64,000 nucleotides of DNA from Shinisaurus crocodilurus (GCA_021292165.1 CM037878.1:6140804-6204803), one strand, 5' to 3'. Numbered from the stretch's first letter, positions 30,369 through 44,596 are shown. Numbers and translations: made by a program. The notes: a model not told the origin generated them from the sequence alone.

Positions 30369-32255
30369 GGATCTTCCACGCAATGCCTCTCTGCAGGATT
30401 AAACAACTGGGCTTGAAGGGAGAGGCAGCAGCTGCCCTTTAAAAGGCAACTTGTTTCACACTCAGAGAGGAAAAGATGTTGCCCCTTGATTTCATGAGGA
30501 ACAGGAGAGGCGAAGTTTCCCAAAAGGTCTGGAGAAACCTAATGGCTCACTATCTTATTAATAGTGAGCCATTGTGTTGGGGGATGCCCTTATTGGTAGT
30601 GGGAATTGATTGAGCAAGGTATTGGTCCCAGTTCACAGGTGGATGGCCCCCCGTTCCCCTGGACGCCCACGTGCCTGCGGTGGGATAGGGGTGGATTGGG
30701 GGCTGAAGCCTGCATTGCGTCACAAGCGTGGACCGACTGCTCTTGTAAATAAACACACAGCTTTCCAGAATTTCCCCCTTCACATGTTTTGATTGGGTGA
30801 TGAGTTGAGTAAGTACCTGGAGCTCTTTTGTTCTCAGAAGCGAAGCTGTGGGGTGTTTTGATCAGGAGCCAAGGATGGCGTGAGTCAAATTCCATTGTGG
30901 CTTTGTCCCCGGGCCTGGCTGCCCCTTCTAATTGTTCCCTTGTCAGGAGGCGTACGCCTCCGAGAGAGTTATCTGATGGTTACCCCGAGGGCGTGTGAGT
31001 GCCTCAGACACTGACCTCTGGATGCAAGCTCCTCGGACCCTTTCCGGCCTGCGGCTCAGCCTCCAACCCCCCCCCCCCGGGGTGCAACGGTGTGCCTTAA
31101 CGTACCTCCTATCACCTGGACTTTTTGCTGCACCTGTCTGGGGATAGGGGACTCTGGGGGGGCAAAGGGTTAGAGGATCACAGGAGCAACGGGGAAAGAG
31201 CGGCAGTCTACCAGCTGCTCGTGTCAAGGCGAGGATTAATCGTTATTTAAATAGCAAACAGGGAGGTGGCGTTTAGGCTGTGGAATGTGCGGTGGAATGG
31301 CTCTTCCCTTCGTTACCATTCAGACAGATGGTTTCTGGCCTGCTTGGAATGACAAGGCTGCCATAGTTACAATTCGCTTTCCTCTGTGCGATCATTTAAG
31401 ATGTTTAATCTGCTCCATCGAACACCACTTGTCTGGGGCAGGCAAGGTAAATGTGAACGCTCCCTTGCGCTATACTCAGATGTAGTAGGTGACGTGGCAA
31501 AGCATTCCTAAAAAAAAGAAATACTGCTAGAAGAACACACCTGCGCTGCGATCCTGAAGGTCAAATCAAAGATGTGTCAGATCCCCTTGAGGAGCTTTGC
31601 TGGGCTCGCAAATGCCCTTTGGGGTGTGTTGCACCACCACCACCACCACCACCACCCCCAGTTCACGCTTTGAATTCTGCTTATTAGTGGTGACTCTGTG
31701 AAATATCCCTGCCCTGGAAAGTTTTTGTGTTGGTCTTCCAGAGCTTTTAAAAGAAAATTCATTAACGAAATAAATTTTAAAAATCATTACAAATTCATTA
31801 AAGGTGTGTGTGTGTGTGTGTGTATAATTCATTAAAGAAATAAAGAAATAAAACTGCTAGATTCTGGCAACAGCTTGAACCCCATATGACCTTCCCCTTC
31901 GCCCCCACTTTTTTTTGGGGGGGAGTCTCCGTTCATTTTCTCCGTCCTTCACTGGCGCAGTTGCCAATGCCTTCAAGTCAACGACTACTGACAGTGTTGC
32001 CTGCGGAGGACCTCCTCAAGTGAGCAATCTGCATGCCAGGCTTCCCACTCGGGGGTCTGATTCTGGACCTCCAGCTGTTCCCCAGTTGCAATTGAGCTGA
32101 GACCTCCTAAGAGTGAGGTCCTGGAACCTGTCGCAGAGATGGAAGTTAGCATCCGAAGTCTCAGATGTGAAGCTTCCTCCTCCCAAAACGCATCCTCCCC
32201 CCGCCTTGAAAATATACAAGCTCTAACTCATGTCCATCCCTGCCTTTCCTGTATT
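30369..32255. other. mostly unique intronic sequence
   Basis: No gene is seen. It includes a (CCA)n at 31632-31656, a C9 run at 31070 and (GT)n at 31805-31823. 30540-30575 holds a 'tctcactat...atagtgagcc' small palindrome. Confidence 0.4.
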
Positions 32256-32259
32256 GCAT

Positions 32260-32446
32260 CCCTTCATTGCATTGCATGCAGATGGTCTCCGGTTCGGTCC
32301 TTGGCAGCATCTCCAGCTAAAAAGAATTGGGTATCAGGAGAAAGGAAGACCCATCTGCCTGAGATCCTAAAGAGCTGCTTCTGGTGAGGGCAGACAGATC
32401 TGAGCTAGACCAGTGGTCTAAATCAGTATAAAGCAGCTTAGTATGT
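32260..32446 (+). repeat. tRNA-SINE, diverged
   Basis: 'catgcagatggtctccggttcggtcc' (B-box-like), 'ggcagcatctccagct', 'gagctgcttctgg', 'gagctagaccagtgg' and the tail 'cagtataaagcagctta' follow the order of the tRNA-SINE family. Confidence 0.7.
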
Positions 32447-32569
32447 TCAGGTGGGTCTGTTGTCAACCAGTGGGAAATCACATCAATACGTACGTTACGG
32501 AAAGGAGCAGGCAAGATGGGCCTTGAAGGAAAGCCCAGTAGTGCTGTGACAAATGGAGACGCTCCGCAG

Positions 32570-32703
32570 CAGCCTTCCCCAACCTCGTGCCTTCCAGATG
32601 TGTTGGACTTCCCATCAGCCCCCGCCGGCATGGCCATTGGTCAGGAATACTGGGAGCTATCGTCCAAAACATTTGGAGGGCACCAGGTTTGGAAAAGCTG
32701 CTC
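32570..32703. mobile_element. palindromic MITE (family C)
   Basis: The left arm is 'gccttccccaacctcgtgccttccagatgtgttgga' in pieces and the right arm is 'gggagctatcgtccaaaacatttggagggcaccaggtttggaaaagctg'. The centre is 'cccgccggcatggccattgg'. Confidence 0.75.
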
Positions 32704-32709
32704 TAGATG

Positions 32710-33955
32710 GTCAAGGAAACGGCATGCATTGCCATGGGACTGCAAGGAAAACTGGGCTGTGTTGCTGGGACAAAGGTACCCTTCAAGGCGGGAATGGCTT
32801 TGTTTGGAGTTGCTGACACCAAAGGAGAATCACGGAAATACAAGTTTTACCAAAAAAAGTGTGAAAACACCACCGTGATCAGAACTTTCTTTCATCTGTT
32901 TTTAATTTTTTTACAATGCATGTTGCAATATTAAATTTGTTGTATTAATATAAACTTTCAGTAATCAATCTTTACAAATTCTTCAATACTCATGCTGTAA
33001 CATAGAGTCTTAAACATATATACCGTAATTATACAAATAACCAGTGGTAATTACCCCCCTACAATCTCAGAGGTTTAGCATCCACCCAACTTGCTGTATT
33101 GTGCTTTATAGAGTTAATGAAAATCTTCCTCTGTTTTTTCTTTTTCTTTATGGAGTTGCTGCAGCCTTTCCTCTTCTTTTTTGAGATGGCCTTCAAGTAA
33201 GCCTTCCTCTCCATCTTTTCTTTTTGAGTGGCTTAAAGCATTATTTCTCCTTGGAATGATTTCCAAAATCCTGATATTCACAATATCCTCACTTATTTTC
33301 CCAACAAGAAACCGGTTTGGAATTCTTGTTTCGTGCATAATTGCCTTTATCAAGGGTCTGAAGGATAGTCGTGGGCTGTATCAGTATCAATACATTCTAT
33401 AATACAAAAACATTTGTTTGGAGTTGGGCATGCCCAGAGCTGGGAGGTCAAAGGGGCTGGCTTCTTCTCTTGGCCTCCAGCACGACTGGGGTGCATGCTG
33501 TACGTCCGTGTCAAACTTGCTCATTTTCTCTCAGTGCAGCTTGCTTTCTCTTCCATCTTGTTCCTTGTTCCTTGCTCCAGACTGGCTTTAGGACTATTAT
33601 TGACCTCTATAAGTGTTTTTTTCAGTATTTCAAAGAGCTTCACACAGTTGTAACTGTAACAGCGTTGGCAGAGCAGCAAATCTGAATTTGCTGGTAACTC
33701 TTTAACTTTTCTGCAGTGCTGCAGCGGCATGCTGGTTGGTAGCCACTCTGGGAGGCAGCAGCTTGTTCTGGGTTTCCTTCTTTTGTTTTTAATCAGTCCA
33801 AGGTGGCTTACCACCAGACACAGTCATTAAAAGCAGAAATGGATCAAAAAGAAAAGGTGAACTCTCGTATCCTGTAATCTCCAAGGCAGGTAGCTATGGC
33901 TACCAACTTTGGGATAAGCCAGGGTCCTGAATCAACTTCAACCTGTGGTTTAGGA
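32710..33955. other. mostly unique intronic sequence
   Basis: No gene is recognised. The 'gataaaggcaattatgcacgaaac' motif on the minus strand at 33320-33355 resembles a short motif at 48040-48070 ('caaaggtgcataccgaaacacg'), a type common in retroelement 3' ends, so part of 33110-33420 is probably an old retroelement scrap. Confidence 0.35.
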
Positions 33956-33957
33956 TA

Positions 33958-34217
33958 AAGTAATGCCTTGGATTGCAAGTAACTTGGTTTGAGAGAGTTT
34001 TGCAAGACAAGCAATTTTTTTAAATATTTATTTAATTTTTTTTTTTTACTTGATATACAAGCGACGTCTTGCAATACAAGTACTGTAGTACAGCTTAAAT
34101 TAAAAAATCTCTGTACAAATTTTTTTTGGGGGGGATTTTGTTTTGATATAAGAAGAGTGTTTTGGATTACAAGCACGTTTCCGGAACGAATTATGCTCCC
34201 AATCCAAGGCATGGCTG
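33958..34217. mobile_element. Tigger/mariner-like MITE, copy 3
   Basis: TA flanks (33956-33957, 34218-34219). The ends are AAGTAATGCCTTGGATTGC and GGCATGGCTG. The long inverted arms and the 'cgacgtcttgcaatacaag' centre match copies 1 and 4. Confidence 0.88.
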
Positions 34218-34284
34218 TAGATCCTGGTGTTTTATGAACCTGTTAACCATAGTTCTCCAGTTTGGATGAAACAGAGGAAGTTTC

Positions 34285-34485
34285 TTTCTACCGAGACAAA
34301 CCCTGGGTGCATCTAGCCCAGTACTGCCAATGCTGGCAGCCGTGGTCCTCCCTCCCTCCCTCCCTCCAGGGTTCAGGCAGGATTCTTTACTAGCCCTACC
34401 AGCAGATGCTGCCTGAGATTGAACCTGGGAGCTTCTGCATGTCACGCAGGGACTCTTCCCCTGAGCCACGGCCCCTCCCACAAAG
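34285..34485 (-). repeat. tRNA-SINE (minus)
   Basis: Reverse complement of the tRNA-SINE: B-box region 'gattgaacctgggagcttctgcatg', A-box region 'cctgagccacggcccc'. A (CCCT)n expansion at 34350-34368 interrupts the body. Confidence 0.8.
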
Positions 34486-34640
34486 TACGGTCAGTTAGCA
34501 TTAGCAACCCAGATGGTTTTGGCCTACGAGTTTGGTTGCTTGTATTACAAAAGGGCTGCATCTGCAGACAAAGAGGTCATTCGCATCTCAGCTTTAGAAT
34601 ATTTATCCCTCTCTCTTGTAAAATTGTGAGAGGCTAGCCC

Positions 34641-34940
34641 AGTGTTCTCCAAGCTTGGGTCCCCAGATGGTTTTTGGCCTACAACTCCCAGCATGCCCCA
34701 GCCAGCTTTTGAAGTGGGCCATAAGAGTCCCCCGAGTGTGGGTTAACATGCAAAATTACCTAGGCAAAAAATATAATAAAATGCAATGTAAAAGAGACCA
34801 TGTGTCTGAATAAGCCACTTAGTCCTGGAGAGATTTAAGGTTTTAAATAGAGACATGCAAGGATTGTGTATTTCATGAAAAGCAAATTAATTCCAGCTGG
34901 CTGGGGCATGCTGGGAGTTGTAGGCCAAAACCATCTGGGG
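34641..34940. mobile_element. palindromic MITE family A with a 186-bp centre
   Basis: The left arm (34641-34708) and right arm (34895-34940) match family A, but are separated by AT-rich sequence starting 'tttgaagtgggcc' and ending 'attaattcc'. The right arm ends at 'catctgggg' and lacks the terminal 'cccaaggttggagaac'. Confidence 0.75.
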
Positions 34941-34944
34941 AGTG

Positions 34945-35350
34945 GAATTTAGTTTTTTTAAAAATTTATTTTATGTAGTACATCTCTCTCCTACCTTTCT
35001 GCCATCGTGGAAGGCAGCGGGGTGTGTGTGTGTCTCCAACCGTCTCCCATCCAGGCTATGACCAGATGCAAACCTGCTTAACTTCAGCAAGGCAGCTGCG
35101 TCATGCACCACCTCAGACCATGGCCTGGAAGGGGTGAGGTTGCAGTTCTTCAAGCTGGAACAGAATGTGTGGCGTAGGGTGGTATCCAGACTCCATGGCT
35201 GCTTTCTTGTGCCAAGAGAAGCCGGGGATTGCCTTCTTATGCTGGTGTTGCACTTTGAACGGGTTATTATGGCTGCTTGAAGTCAGAAGATATCTTGAGC
35301 TCCCTCCCTTTTGGTAGAGGGGCGTGTGTGGCATGATGTTCCCCCCAACT
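34945..35350. other. unique sequence upstream of exon 4
   Basis: No repeat is clear except a (GT)n at 35022-35034. The sequence from 35341 is pyrimidine-rich and belongs to the exon 4 acceptor. Confidence 0.45.
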
Positions 35351-35383
35351 GATATTTTTCCTTTCTCCTTTTTCTCATTTTAG

Positions 35384-37160
<1,777 letters not shown>

Positions 37161-37173
37161 AAAGTTTCTAGAG

Positions 37174-37288
37174 CAGTGTTCTCCAACCTTGCGTCCCCAG
37201 ATGTTTTTGGCCTACAACTCCCAGCATGCCCCAGCCAGTGGGGGTTGTAGGCCAAAAACACCTGGGTGCCCAAGGTTGAAGAACACTG
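37174..37288. mobile_element. palindromic hAT MITE family A, centre deleted
   Basis: Exact TSD TTCTAGAG (37166-37173, 37289-37296). The arms have accumulated changes and about 20 bp at the hairpin centre are gone. Confidence 0.92.
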
Positions 37289-37299
37289 TTCTAGAGGTT

Positions 37300-39640
37300 T
37301 TCATGGAATCAGTGGCCGTCTTAGTCACTTTTTAGCAGCTTACATCTGCTACAGTTCAGCCTTGGCTCTTTGGGGTTTGTCTTAATTGGCCCAATGTCAA
37401 AAGGCATTAAGATCTCATCATTGGACTGCTTAAGTAGACTGCTCTTTCTTTTGTCTTCGCCTCTTGATGTGACTGCAGGGCTCTTTGGTGAATAGCTGTC
37501 ATCCCCCTTTCTCCCTAATGACAGTTTAGGAACCAGCCCAACTGGAAGGGCCTCTTAGGTTACAATGGCCTGTTAAAAGTTTAATTGTGTGAGGCCCCAC
37601 CCTTACTAAGAATCCCAAAATTTGAAAGTGCTCTTCCAGCTTTCACTGGTTGTTCCCAAAGGCATTGGTAATGGAGACAAGTGGGTTTACCTTGGTGCAT
37701 CTCTTTTAGCCTGGATTCTTTCCCCCAGGTGAGTGAGCAGGGCTTGGTCTCTTTGACCTTGTTGGGAACTGGAGTGCCCCTCGTTGGCTGGATCGTCTTG
37801 TCAGCAGGATCGTCTTGTTCTTGGCAGGCACCGTACAGCCAAGGGGAAACCGATCCTGGGAGATCGCTGAGTCACGATATGTTTAGCTCCCAGGAGAGTG
37901 CAAATAATTGCGAGCTGTTACTAAGGGAGTGAAAAGGTGCATGATTCAAATGCAAGGAGAATAATGGGGTCACTCTGTTCCCGGTTCTTCTTCTGGGTAT
38001 ATTATCCCAAAAGGAAAGAGGTGGGACTGACTGCAGCTTCCCCATAGTTCTGTCCAGTATAGCATCTGGATGTGTGAGGATACTTTTTTTTTTTTTTTTG
38101 GTAAGAGAGCATGGATGGTACTAGACCTGATGGGTTTGCAATTGTGCCTAATGGCGCTTGCTGGAGGGCACGGGGTCGTCGCCATTTTCTAACTTATTTC
38201 TTTCCAAACAAAGCACAAGGAGAACAGTTGTCCCTCTGAGCAATTATGGCAGGAATTTTTAACCTTTGCTATTTATTCTTTTACTATCCTGTAACAGTTG
38301 ATACAGAAAACTTTTTGTCAGAAAAGAAAACTTCAAGGCCCTTTAAAATAAATAAATAAATAAATAAATAATTGAAACCAAGGTCCTAGAGAGCCAGAGG
38401 CCATGTAGTCCACCTCCCAGTGCAAGACAGGGCAATTGCCCACTGCCTCCTTCAAGATCAATCTCTGCGGTTCAGGTCACAGTGTGGGAGAAAGCCCAGG
38501 AGAGCAGGTGTAGAGGGTAGATGGCAGAACAAATAGCTTGGCTTAGGGGCGCAGCGGTAATCTCTCAGGTTTGATTGCCGATACGGATTTGTTCTACTGG
38601 TATAGACAACTGATCCCAAACCTTCTCAAGTTCGATTCTATCCAGTATTACTCCTGGTGAAGAGGGGGCTGGCTGAATGTGCATCATAACATGATTTGGA
38701 ATGTGCATTTGAGCATGGATGTGTCTCTCAGCGCTGAATCACGCTCAGTGGGACACAGATGCCAACTTACAACTGGTCCACATGTGCTGGTGCTCACTGC
38801 TAGGCTGCTCATCTGTTTGTGTGCCTGCTTTTGCAGGGGAAAACCACCCAAGAACCCCCTGTACATGCTGATGATATTTGGAAAGCAAGGATGTCCGAGG
38901 CAAGCTGTCAATATCTGAGAACGTGGGGAGCAAAAACAGAAAACTCTGTGAAAATTAAAAAGGGTGTGTGTGTGTTTCACTCATCCTTACTCTAAGCCAT
39001 GGGAAAATGGCCAAGAGCAGTGGTGGGGCTTATTTGCCTTTTTTAATATGCATGCCACCACTGAGATAAGTTTTGGCATTTGTAGGGATAAGAAAAACCT
39101 GGCACCTACTGAAAATTTCTCCTCTGCAAAACAACAAAAGGCCCAGGAGCCCAAAATCCTTTGCATCTGCCCTCCTCCTCTGTTTTACAGCTCTCCTCTT
39201 TTCTATAGATTGGCTTGCAGGAGTTCTTTAAACAAACCTCCTGCTCCCACACTCTGTGTTGTGTTTTTTTTAATCAGTGACTTCTGCTTTCATGGAAACA
39301 CCTGAACTAGCAAACAGCTCCTTTCACTCCAGAATTGCAAGCCATGTTTTGATCCTGGGTGGCAATCTAGATTGGAGGGCGTGTGCAAACCATAGTTTGC
39401 TGGTTCAGGTGTAATGGCAAACGATGTTTCTGTATGAGTGGACATGTAACTGTTTTGAGACAGAGCAAGGGAGAGGAGCGGGCCGAGGGGAGTGTCTGAG
39501 CACAAGCCTCGTTCATATAAAGCCAGCGTGTAGCTTAACCTGTAAACCGGGAGTGCACAACCTTTTTCGTGTTGGATGCGGGGCCACGGGCCACACATGT
39601 GCAAATATAGCGCATGTGCACGCACACGCTTTCCCCCCTC
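37300..39640. other. mostly unique intronic sequence
   Basis: No gene. It has T16 at 38084, (AAAT)n at 38347-38371 and a (GT)n at 38963-38975. Confidence 0.4.
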
Positions 39641-39652
39641 CGTGGCACATGC

Positions 39653-40331
39653 CAGGGATGTTGAAGAGTCACGAGTCGAGTCACGAGTCGAGTCACGAGT
39701 CTTTGGACCGAGTCCGAGTCCTTGATCCAAAATGGTGACTCACGAGTCACGAGTCACTCCCAAAGCTGACTCCACGAGTCCCTATTAAAATCAATGGGGT
39801 TTCCCCCCAGCAAAATAAGGCTACTTCAGATGTGTGGCTTAAATAAATTCTAGGCACAAGTGTGCCTGTTTATTTCAAAACTCTGCAACGGATTTTGGCA
39901 AGAACAGACCAGGCAGACAAACCCAAAATAACCAGACAGGCAGAGGAGGCAGGGAACCCCAAAGCAGGCAGGCAGAGGCCTTTGCCTTGGACAATTCAGA
40001 CTGTGGAACTGGTTAAGAAGAGACCAGGCAGGCAGAGGAGGCTGGGAACCCCAGACAGGCAGGCAGAGGCAGCCAAACCCAAAATGTCTGAAAGGTTGCA
40101 TTTTAGGAAAATGATTTTAAAAAATAAATTTGCTGTACTTCCTAAAACCTATCCATGTTGCATTTGAGGAACATGATTTTGGAACACGACTCTACACGAG
40201 TCCTTGGTCTCGAGTCCCGAGTCGAGTCTCGAGTCCCATTAAAAATATTGGGACTCGAGTCTTGACTCGAGTCAGAGGGGGTCTCAGTCCGACTCACGAG
40301 TCGAGTCCTCAAATCCAAGTCCCCATCCCTG
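39653..40331 (+). mobile_element. non-autonomous hAT, GACTCG family, complete copy (679 bp)
   Basis: Ends CAGGGATGTTGAAGAG and CCCCATCCCTG, exact TSD GCACATGC (39645-39652, 40332-40339). The first and last thirds match 16841-17533. The centre differs: it has a second CAGGCAGGCAGAGG block and 'gttgcatttgaggaacatgattttgg'-type sequence in place of the 'gccgagcagcggcg' spacer. One AP-1 site TGACTCA at 39736-39742. Confidence 0.95.
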
Positions 40332-40344
40332 GCACATGCACACA

Positions 40345-40570
40345 CATTTCCCCAGCCCCCACCACTCAGTTGTTTTCTTACTTCTTATGTTTTAAAAAGC
40401 GGCTCTGGGAGCCACTCTCACAGTGCTCTGTGGTTTTCTACCACAGAAGTCCTATTTCTAGAGCATCCTCCTGGAGTCACTGTGCTCCCTGCCATAGACG
40501 TTCTGTTCCTAGAGTATCCTCCTGGACACTCTGGTTCCTGCTGTGGAAGTCCCATTCCTAGAACGTCCTC
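40345..40570. other. short tandem-like region
   Basis: Three loose units of about 55 bp carry 'tcctggagtcact', 'tcctggacactct' and 'cctctgggg' after 'ttcctagag' words (40440-40570). No gene. Confidence 0.35.
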
Positions 40571-40575
40571 TGGGG

Positions 40576-40672
40576 CAGTGTTCTCCAACCTTGGGTCCCC
40601 AGATGTTTTTGGCCTACAACTCCCAGCATGCCCCAGTCAGCTATGCTGGGGACCCAAGGTTGGAGAACACTG
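40576..40672. mobile_element. palindromic hAT MITE family A, internally deleted (97 bp)
   Basis: Exact TSD CTCTGGGG (40568-40575, 40673-40680). The left arm is nearly whole; the right arm is reduced to 'ctggggacccaaggttggagaacactg'. Confidence 0.92.
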
Positions 40673-40684
40673 CTCTGGGGAACA

Positions 40685-42200
40685 ATGGCGGGTTGCAATT
40701 GCCAAGAGAAGGGAGCTTCATGTTACTGGCGGTGACTCCGGGTCTTGGGGGGCCTCCTGTAGGTTGTGCACCCCTGCTGTCAACCCCACCCAAGTGTCTT
40801 CTCGCAAAGAGAGAAAAGGAAATCTTGAACAACTAGAACGAAAAAGGCGACTCGTGGAGCTGCTGCCGCTGTGGACAAGAGCCCAAGTCACCCATTGGAG
40901 ACCAGGGTTCTGACACACAACCAACGTTGGCTTGCAAAAAAACACAGCATGAAACGGAGAAGAAGAATTTGGCCATGCCCTCTGAGCCATCAGTAGATAA
41001 GACTGTTTATATCGCAACACTTTTTGTGAGGTCCCTTTGAGTTTGAAGCGAGGCTGTAATCTGCTCCAAACGGGGTGTCGTCATTTTATTGTGGGATCCT
41101 TGGACTTGCCAGATTCCCATACTTCCCAGGAGTTGGCATAAACCGCCTCCCTCTTTCTACTTCCTTCTTCCCCCCCCCCCAGAAGCGGAAGAAAAGAAGG
41201 CACATTTCAGAGGTGTTAACACCTAGGGCTGTTTTTTCCACAACAGGAAAGACTCGTGTGTCCCTCCCTCCCTCTGTCCCGCCCCCCCCGCCCCCCCACT
41301 TGAATGGGGTAAGGCACAGATGTTTCCCGTGAATGGGATTTGGCAATCGCCTCTTGCCGGCCGAACCAGTTGCAGGGAAAATTACAGAAATAAATGACAA
41401 ACGCCCTCCCCTCAAAGAACAGCTAATTCTTCCTTGGAATAGTACCCTTTCACTCATCCATTCTCTCTCCGCCCATCTCTGTGGTTTACTTCTACAGTGC
41501 CAGAAAGTAAGAGTTTAAAGCTGAGCTGTCTTATATCAGAACTTTGGGGGCTAATTTCAGGGTGCAGGGAGGGGGGGAGGGGCCAACCCCCTTGCAATTT
41601 TGGGGGTGGTGAAAAACCCTTTGCCACTATGCAGAGCGAGCAACTCCTGCTCACTTCCGTTTTCCTTTCCCTGAATTACCTGGAAGCAACACAATCTGAT
41701 GATTTAATTTCACTCCCAGAGTAGCAGCCCCCACTTTTGGAAAGGAAAAAGATGGCCACTCTCTGGAGCTCTGGACAGCAGCGCTGAGCTTGTCCCTTCA
41801 CAAATTTAGCTGAAAATCTCTCTCCCAAATTGGCTGAAATGGACCCTTTGTCTCCTGCAAATGGGTAGTGAATTTGAGGTGGGGGAGGGCCTTGCTCAGC
41901 TTCTCTCCACCACCACCACCACCACCACCACCACCACCACCACCCTGTTTTCTGTATGGATCACTGATCTGGGTGTATCTCCTGATTGGTGTGACCAGGC
42001 AATCTTCTCCCAACGTTAGGTAGTTCTGCTGAGCCTTGTAAGCAGGTGTGGGTTGTCTTTGTGCAAAGATATGGCAGAGTTGCTCACCCCCAGCAGAAGC
42101 TGACTGGAAGGAGGCCAGGCCAGAGGAATAGCAGATCATGCAGAGACACTGCAGGCACCACGTACCTTTTGGGGTGGATGTCTCAGGCTCACAGCAGCCT
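40685..42200. other. unique intronic sequence with homopolymers
   Basis: No gene is seen. C runs occur at 41171-41180 and 41281-41297, and a (CCA)n at 41907-41944. Confidence 0.4.
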
Positions 42201-42204
42201 TTTA

Positions 42205-42860
42205 ATGTATTTATTTATTTATTTATTATATTTATCAATCGCCCATCTGGCCGGTCACCCGGCCACCCTGGGCGATGTACAATTAAAATACAGTAAAACA
42301 CAATAAAATATAATAATTAAAACAATATTAAAAATTCTCATTAAAAACCTAACCCACCCCATATTCCCGCCTGAACAGCCATGTTTTTAATGCACGGCGG
42401 AAGCTCATCACGGAGGGGGCATGGCGAAGGTCACTAGGGAGGGAGTTCCATAATGTGGGGGCCGCCACAGAGAAGGCCCTCTTCCTAGTCCCCCCCACCA
42501 GCCTGGCTGCTCTGGCTGATGGGACAAGGAGAAGGCCGTCCGTGGCAGACCTTGTTGAGCGGCCTACTTGATGTTGCTGGAGGCGCTCCTTGAGATAAGC
42601 TGGGCCGGAGCCGTGTAGGGTTTTAAAGGTCAAAACCAACACCTTGAATTCGGCTCGGCAAGCAACTGGTAGCCAGTGCAACTCATTAAGCACTGGCGTG
42701 ATGTGATCACGTCGGCGGCTGCCCTTAATCAGGCGAGCCGCCGCGTTCTGTACCAGCTGAAGCTTCCGGACCGTCTTCAAGGGTAACCCCACGTAGAGCG
42801 CATTACAGTAGTCTAGGCGAGAGGAGACCAAGGCATGAACCACTGATGGGAGCAGGTGAT
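42205..42860 (-). mobile_element. L2-clade LINE 3' end (minus)
   Basis: The minus strand has an open C-terminal ORF2 fragment (42349-42843): SRLDYCNALYVGLPLKTV, HITPVLNELHWLPVACRAEF, GLLLVPSARAARLVG, a 3-bp insertion (extra glycine) before TRKRAFSVAAP, and LKTWLFRREYGVG stop. The tail is (TTTA)n. It belongs to the same young subfamily as 21499-21905. Confidence 0.92.
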
Positions 42861-42869
42861 TAGGAAGGT

Positions 42870-43640
42870 GCTACTGTATCCTAGCATACAAGTTGAGAAT
42901 GACTGTTTCAGAGGCTGGTCCACTGGGGTGTGAAAAATTCCTTCTTGGCCTCCGTGCTGGCAAGGGCAATGTTTTGCATGACCTCACACAGATCCCTCCC
43001 AGCCACGGCCAGTTCCATGACCTCCAACGAGCGCTTCAGAAGGGGGGCTCCCAGAATTTGCCGCATCTGAGATTGGCGTGCATGTTTGCTTTGCTTAGGT
43101 GAAAGTGGGCACAGGGTGGACTTCTGCGAGGGCGAGCAGTGGCCCCGTGGAGCTCCAGCTTGTTGACAGTCTGGTCGGTGGCACTGTGGGACGGGAGTTG
43201 TTGCCTCTTTGATCAGCACAACGAAGCAGCCACGGCTGCTAATTTTAATATTTGCCATGTGCTGCACCCTGACCTAGTTTCAAAGTTGTGTTTCTGTGTT
43301 ACGGTACTCAAAATAGCTGCTGTTTTGTGGGTACTGAATGCTAAAGATTCTTTAAGTGTTTTTTTTTAAAAAAAAAAAAAAAGAGGGGAAAAAAGCTCAA
43401 GGCCCCGTGAAGAACTGCAGCGTTCAGGGTTTCTTGGAGAGTGAAGGGAAATGATGGTGAAACTCGTCTGGTTGTAGGGTAGAAATGCCCCTCGTCAGTA
43501 GTGGGAAACGGAGCAGAATAGTGGATAATTAATGTGGTGTCTTATCTAGTTACTATGATTGACAATTGGTTTAGCACCAATGAGTTGGACTCAGGTCCCT
43601 TCCTCCTACGAAGGAGGGGACCCTTTGGATTAACCTAGTG
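42870..43640. other. unique intronic sequence
   Basis: No gene. A long A/T run is at 43360-43385. Confidence 0.4.
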
Positions 43641-43645
43641 CAGTG

Positions 43646-43708
43646 TTCTCCAACCTTGGCTTCCCAGATGTTTTTGGCCCGCAACTCCCAGCATGCCCCA
43701 GCCAGCTA
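43646..43708. mobile_element. half copy of palindromic MITE family A
   Basis: Only the left arm, from CAGTGTTCTCCAACC to 'cagccagctagc', with a few substitutions. Confidence 0.85.
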
Positions 43709-43714
43709 GCGCAT

Positions 43715-44590
43715 TAAGACTGCACAGGAGTTATGGGGTTGTCCCGGCCACAGATAACTTACGTCTGTTATACTTACATCTCTGCTATATACAGTAGTTT
43801 ACAGTAGGGGTGGGCAGAAAGTAGATCCCCAGATGTTTTAGATTTCAATGGCCTTCTTGACTGTTGGCCATTCTGGTAGAGGCTTTCGGGAATGGAAGTC
43901 CAAATGTCTGGAGATCTCTCTTCTGCCCACCCCTGGTTTACATCAACATGTAAACATGTAGCTTTTTTCTTCAACATGTTGGAGAGATGCCGAATGAAAG
44001 CAAGAGAAAAACTACCCTCTGCACTTCTTTGGTGTTGTCCTTACTGTCTTCACTTTCAAAGCACACACTCCACAGCATGTCCTTCCAACAAGGGGTTTAC
44101 CAGTTCCTTGTTTGAATGAACTTTGTAGGCATGTGAAAATGTGCTTTTTGGAGTGTGAGTTCCAGTGGTGAGCTGATCCAATTATATCTGCAGTGGCTTA
44201 AGTGTGTGTATTAAGCAGCACTCTTCATTTTGGTTTATGTTGGTTTGATCAGTCTGCTTAGGCTGTTTTTTTCAAACTGTGGTTAAAGCATCATGCAAGG
44301 AGGTTTCTACGTTAGGTTTCTAGGCGGAGAGGTGTTAGCAGTGTGCTTAAGTCCCTATGAGTATTCTGGAGGCAGGCTGTTTGTACAAAGTGTTCCCTTT
44401 GAGTGCAACATGTCCCTTTCCCATAGTTTCCCTTCACCAGAGTTCCCAGCATCACTTGTAAGCTCTTAAGTGTGCATGACATGAACCCAGAGGGATAATA
44501 ACCCCATACCACACACCCTATCATCTGAGTTGTGGCTCCCTGTGTGGAGTTCTTACACTGGTGGTGGTGTACTGTGATTTGGGTATTGAA
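43715..44590. other. mostly unique intronic sequence
   Basis: A degenerate inverted element lies at 43795-43940: 'gtgggcagaaagtagatccccagatgtttt' and 'aatgtctggagatctctcttctgcccacccc' face each other, like families A and C. No gene is seen. Confidence 0.45.
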
Positions 44591-44596
44591 TTACAC

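Larger units (their letters stand above)
7205..35383 (+). other. TP63: TP63 intron between the delta-N exon and exon 4
   Basis: The intron begins GTAAGA and ends with a pyrimidine-rich tract 'tttttcctttctcctttttctcattttag' type (35356-35383). It is 28,179 bp long. Its content is listed separately: Sauria and tRNA SINEs, CR1 and L2 LINE pieces, hAT and Tigger-like elements, a solo LTR and a tandem array. No other exon is recognised inside it. Confidence 0.93.

Noticed and set aside
33114..33353. Minus-strand frame with a charged, coiled-coil-like end (KKEEERLQQLHKEKEKTEEDFH)
   Set aside because: It looked like a processed pseudogene, but the upstream sequence does not extend as protein and the 'gcaattatgcacgaaac' motif resembles a retroelement tail. 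I could not assign any parent gene.
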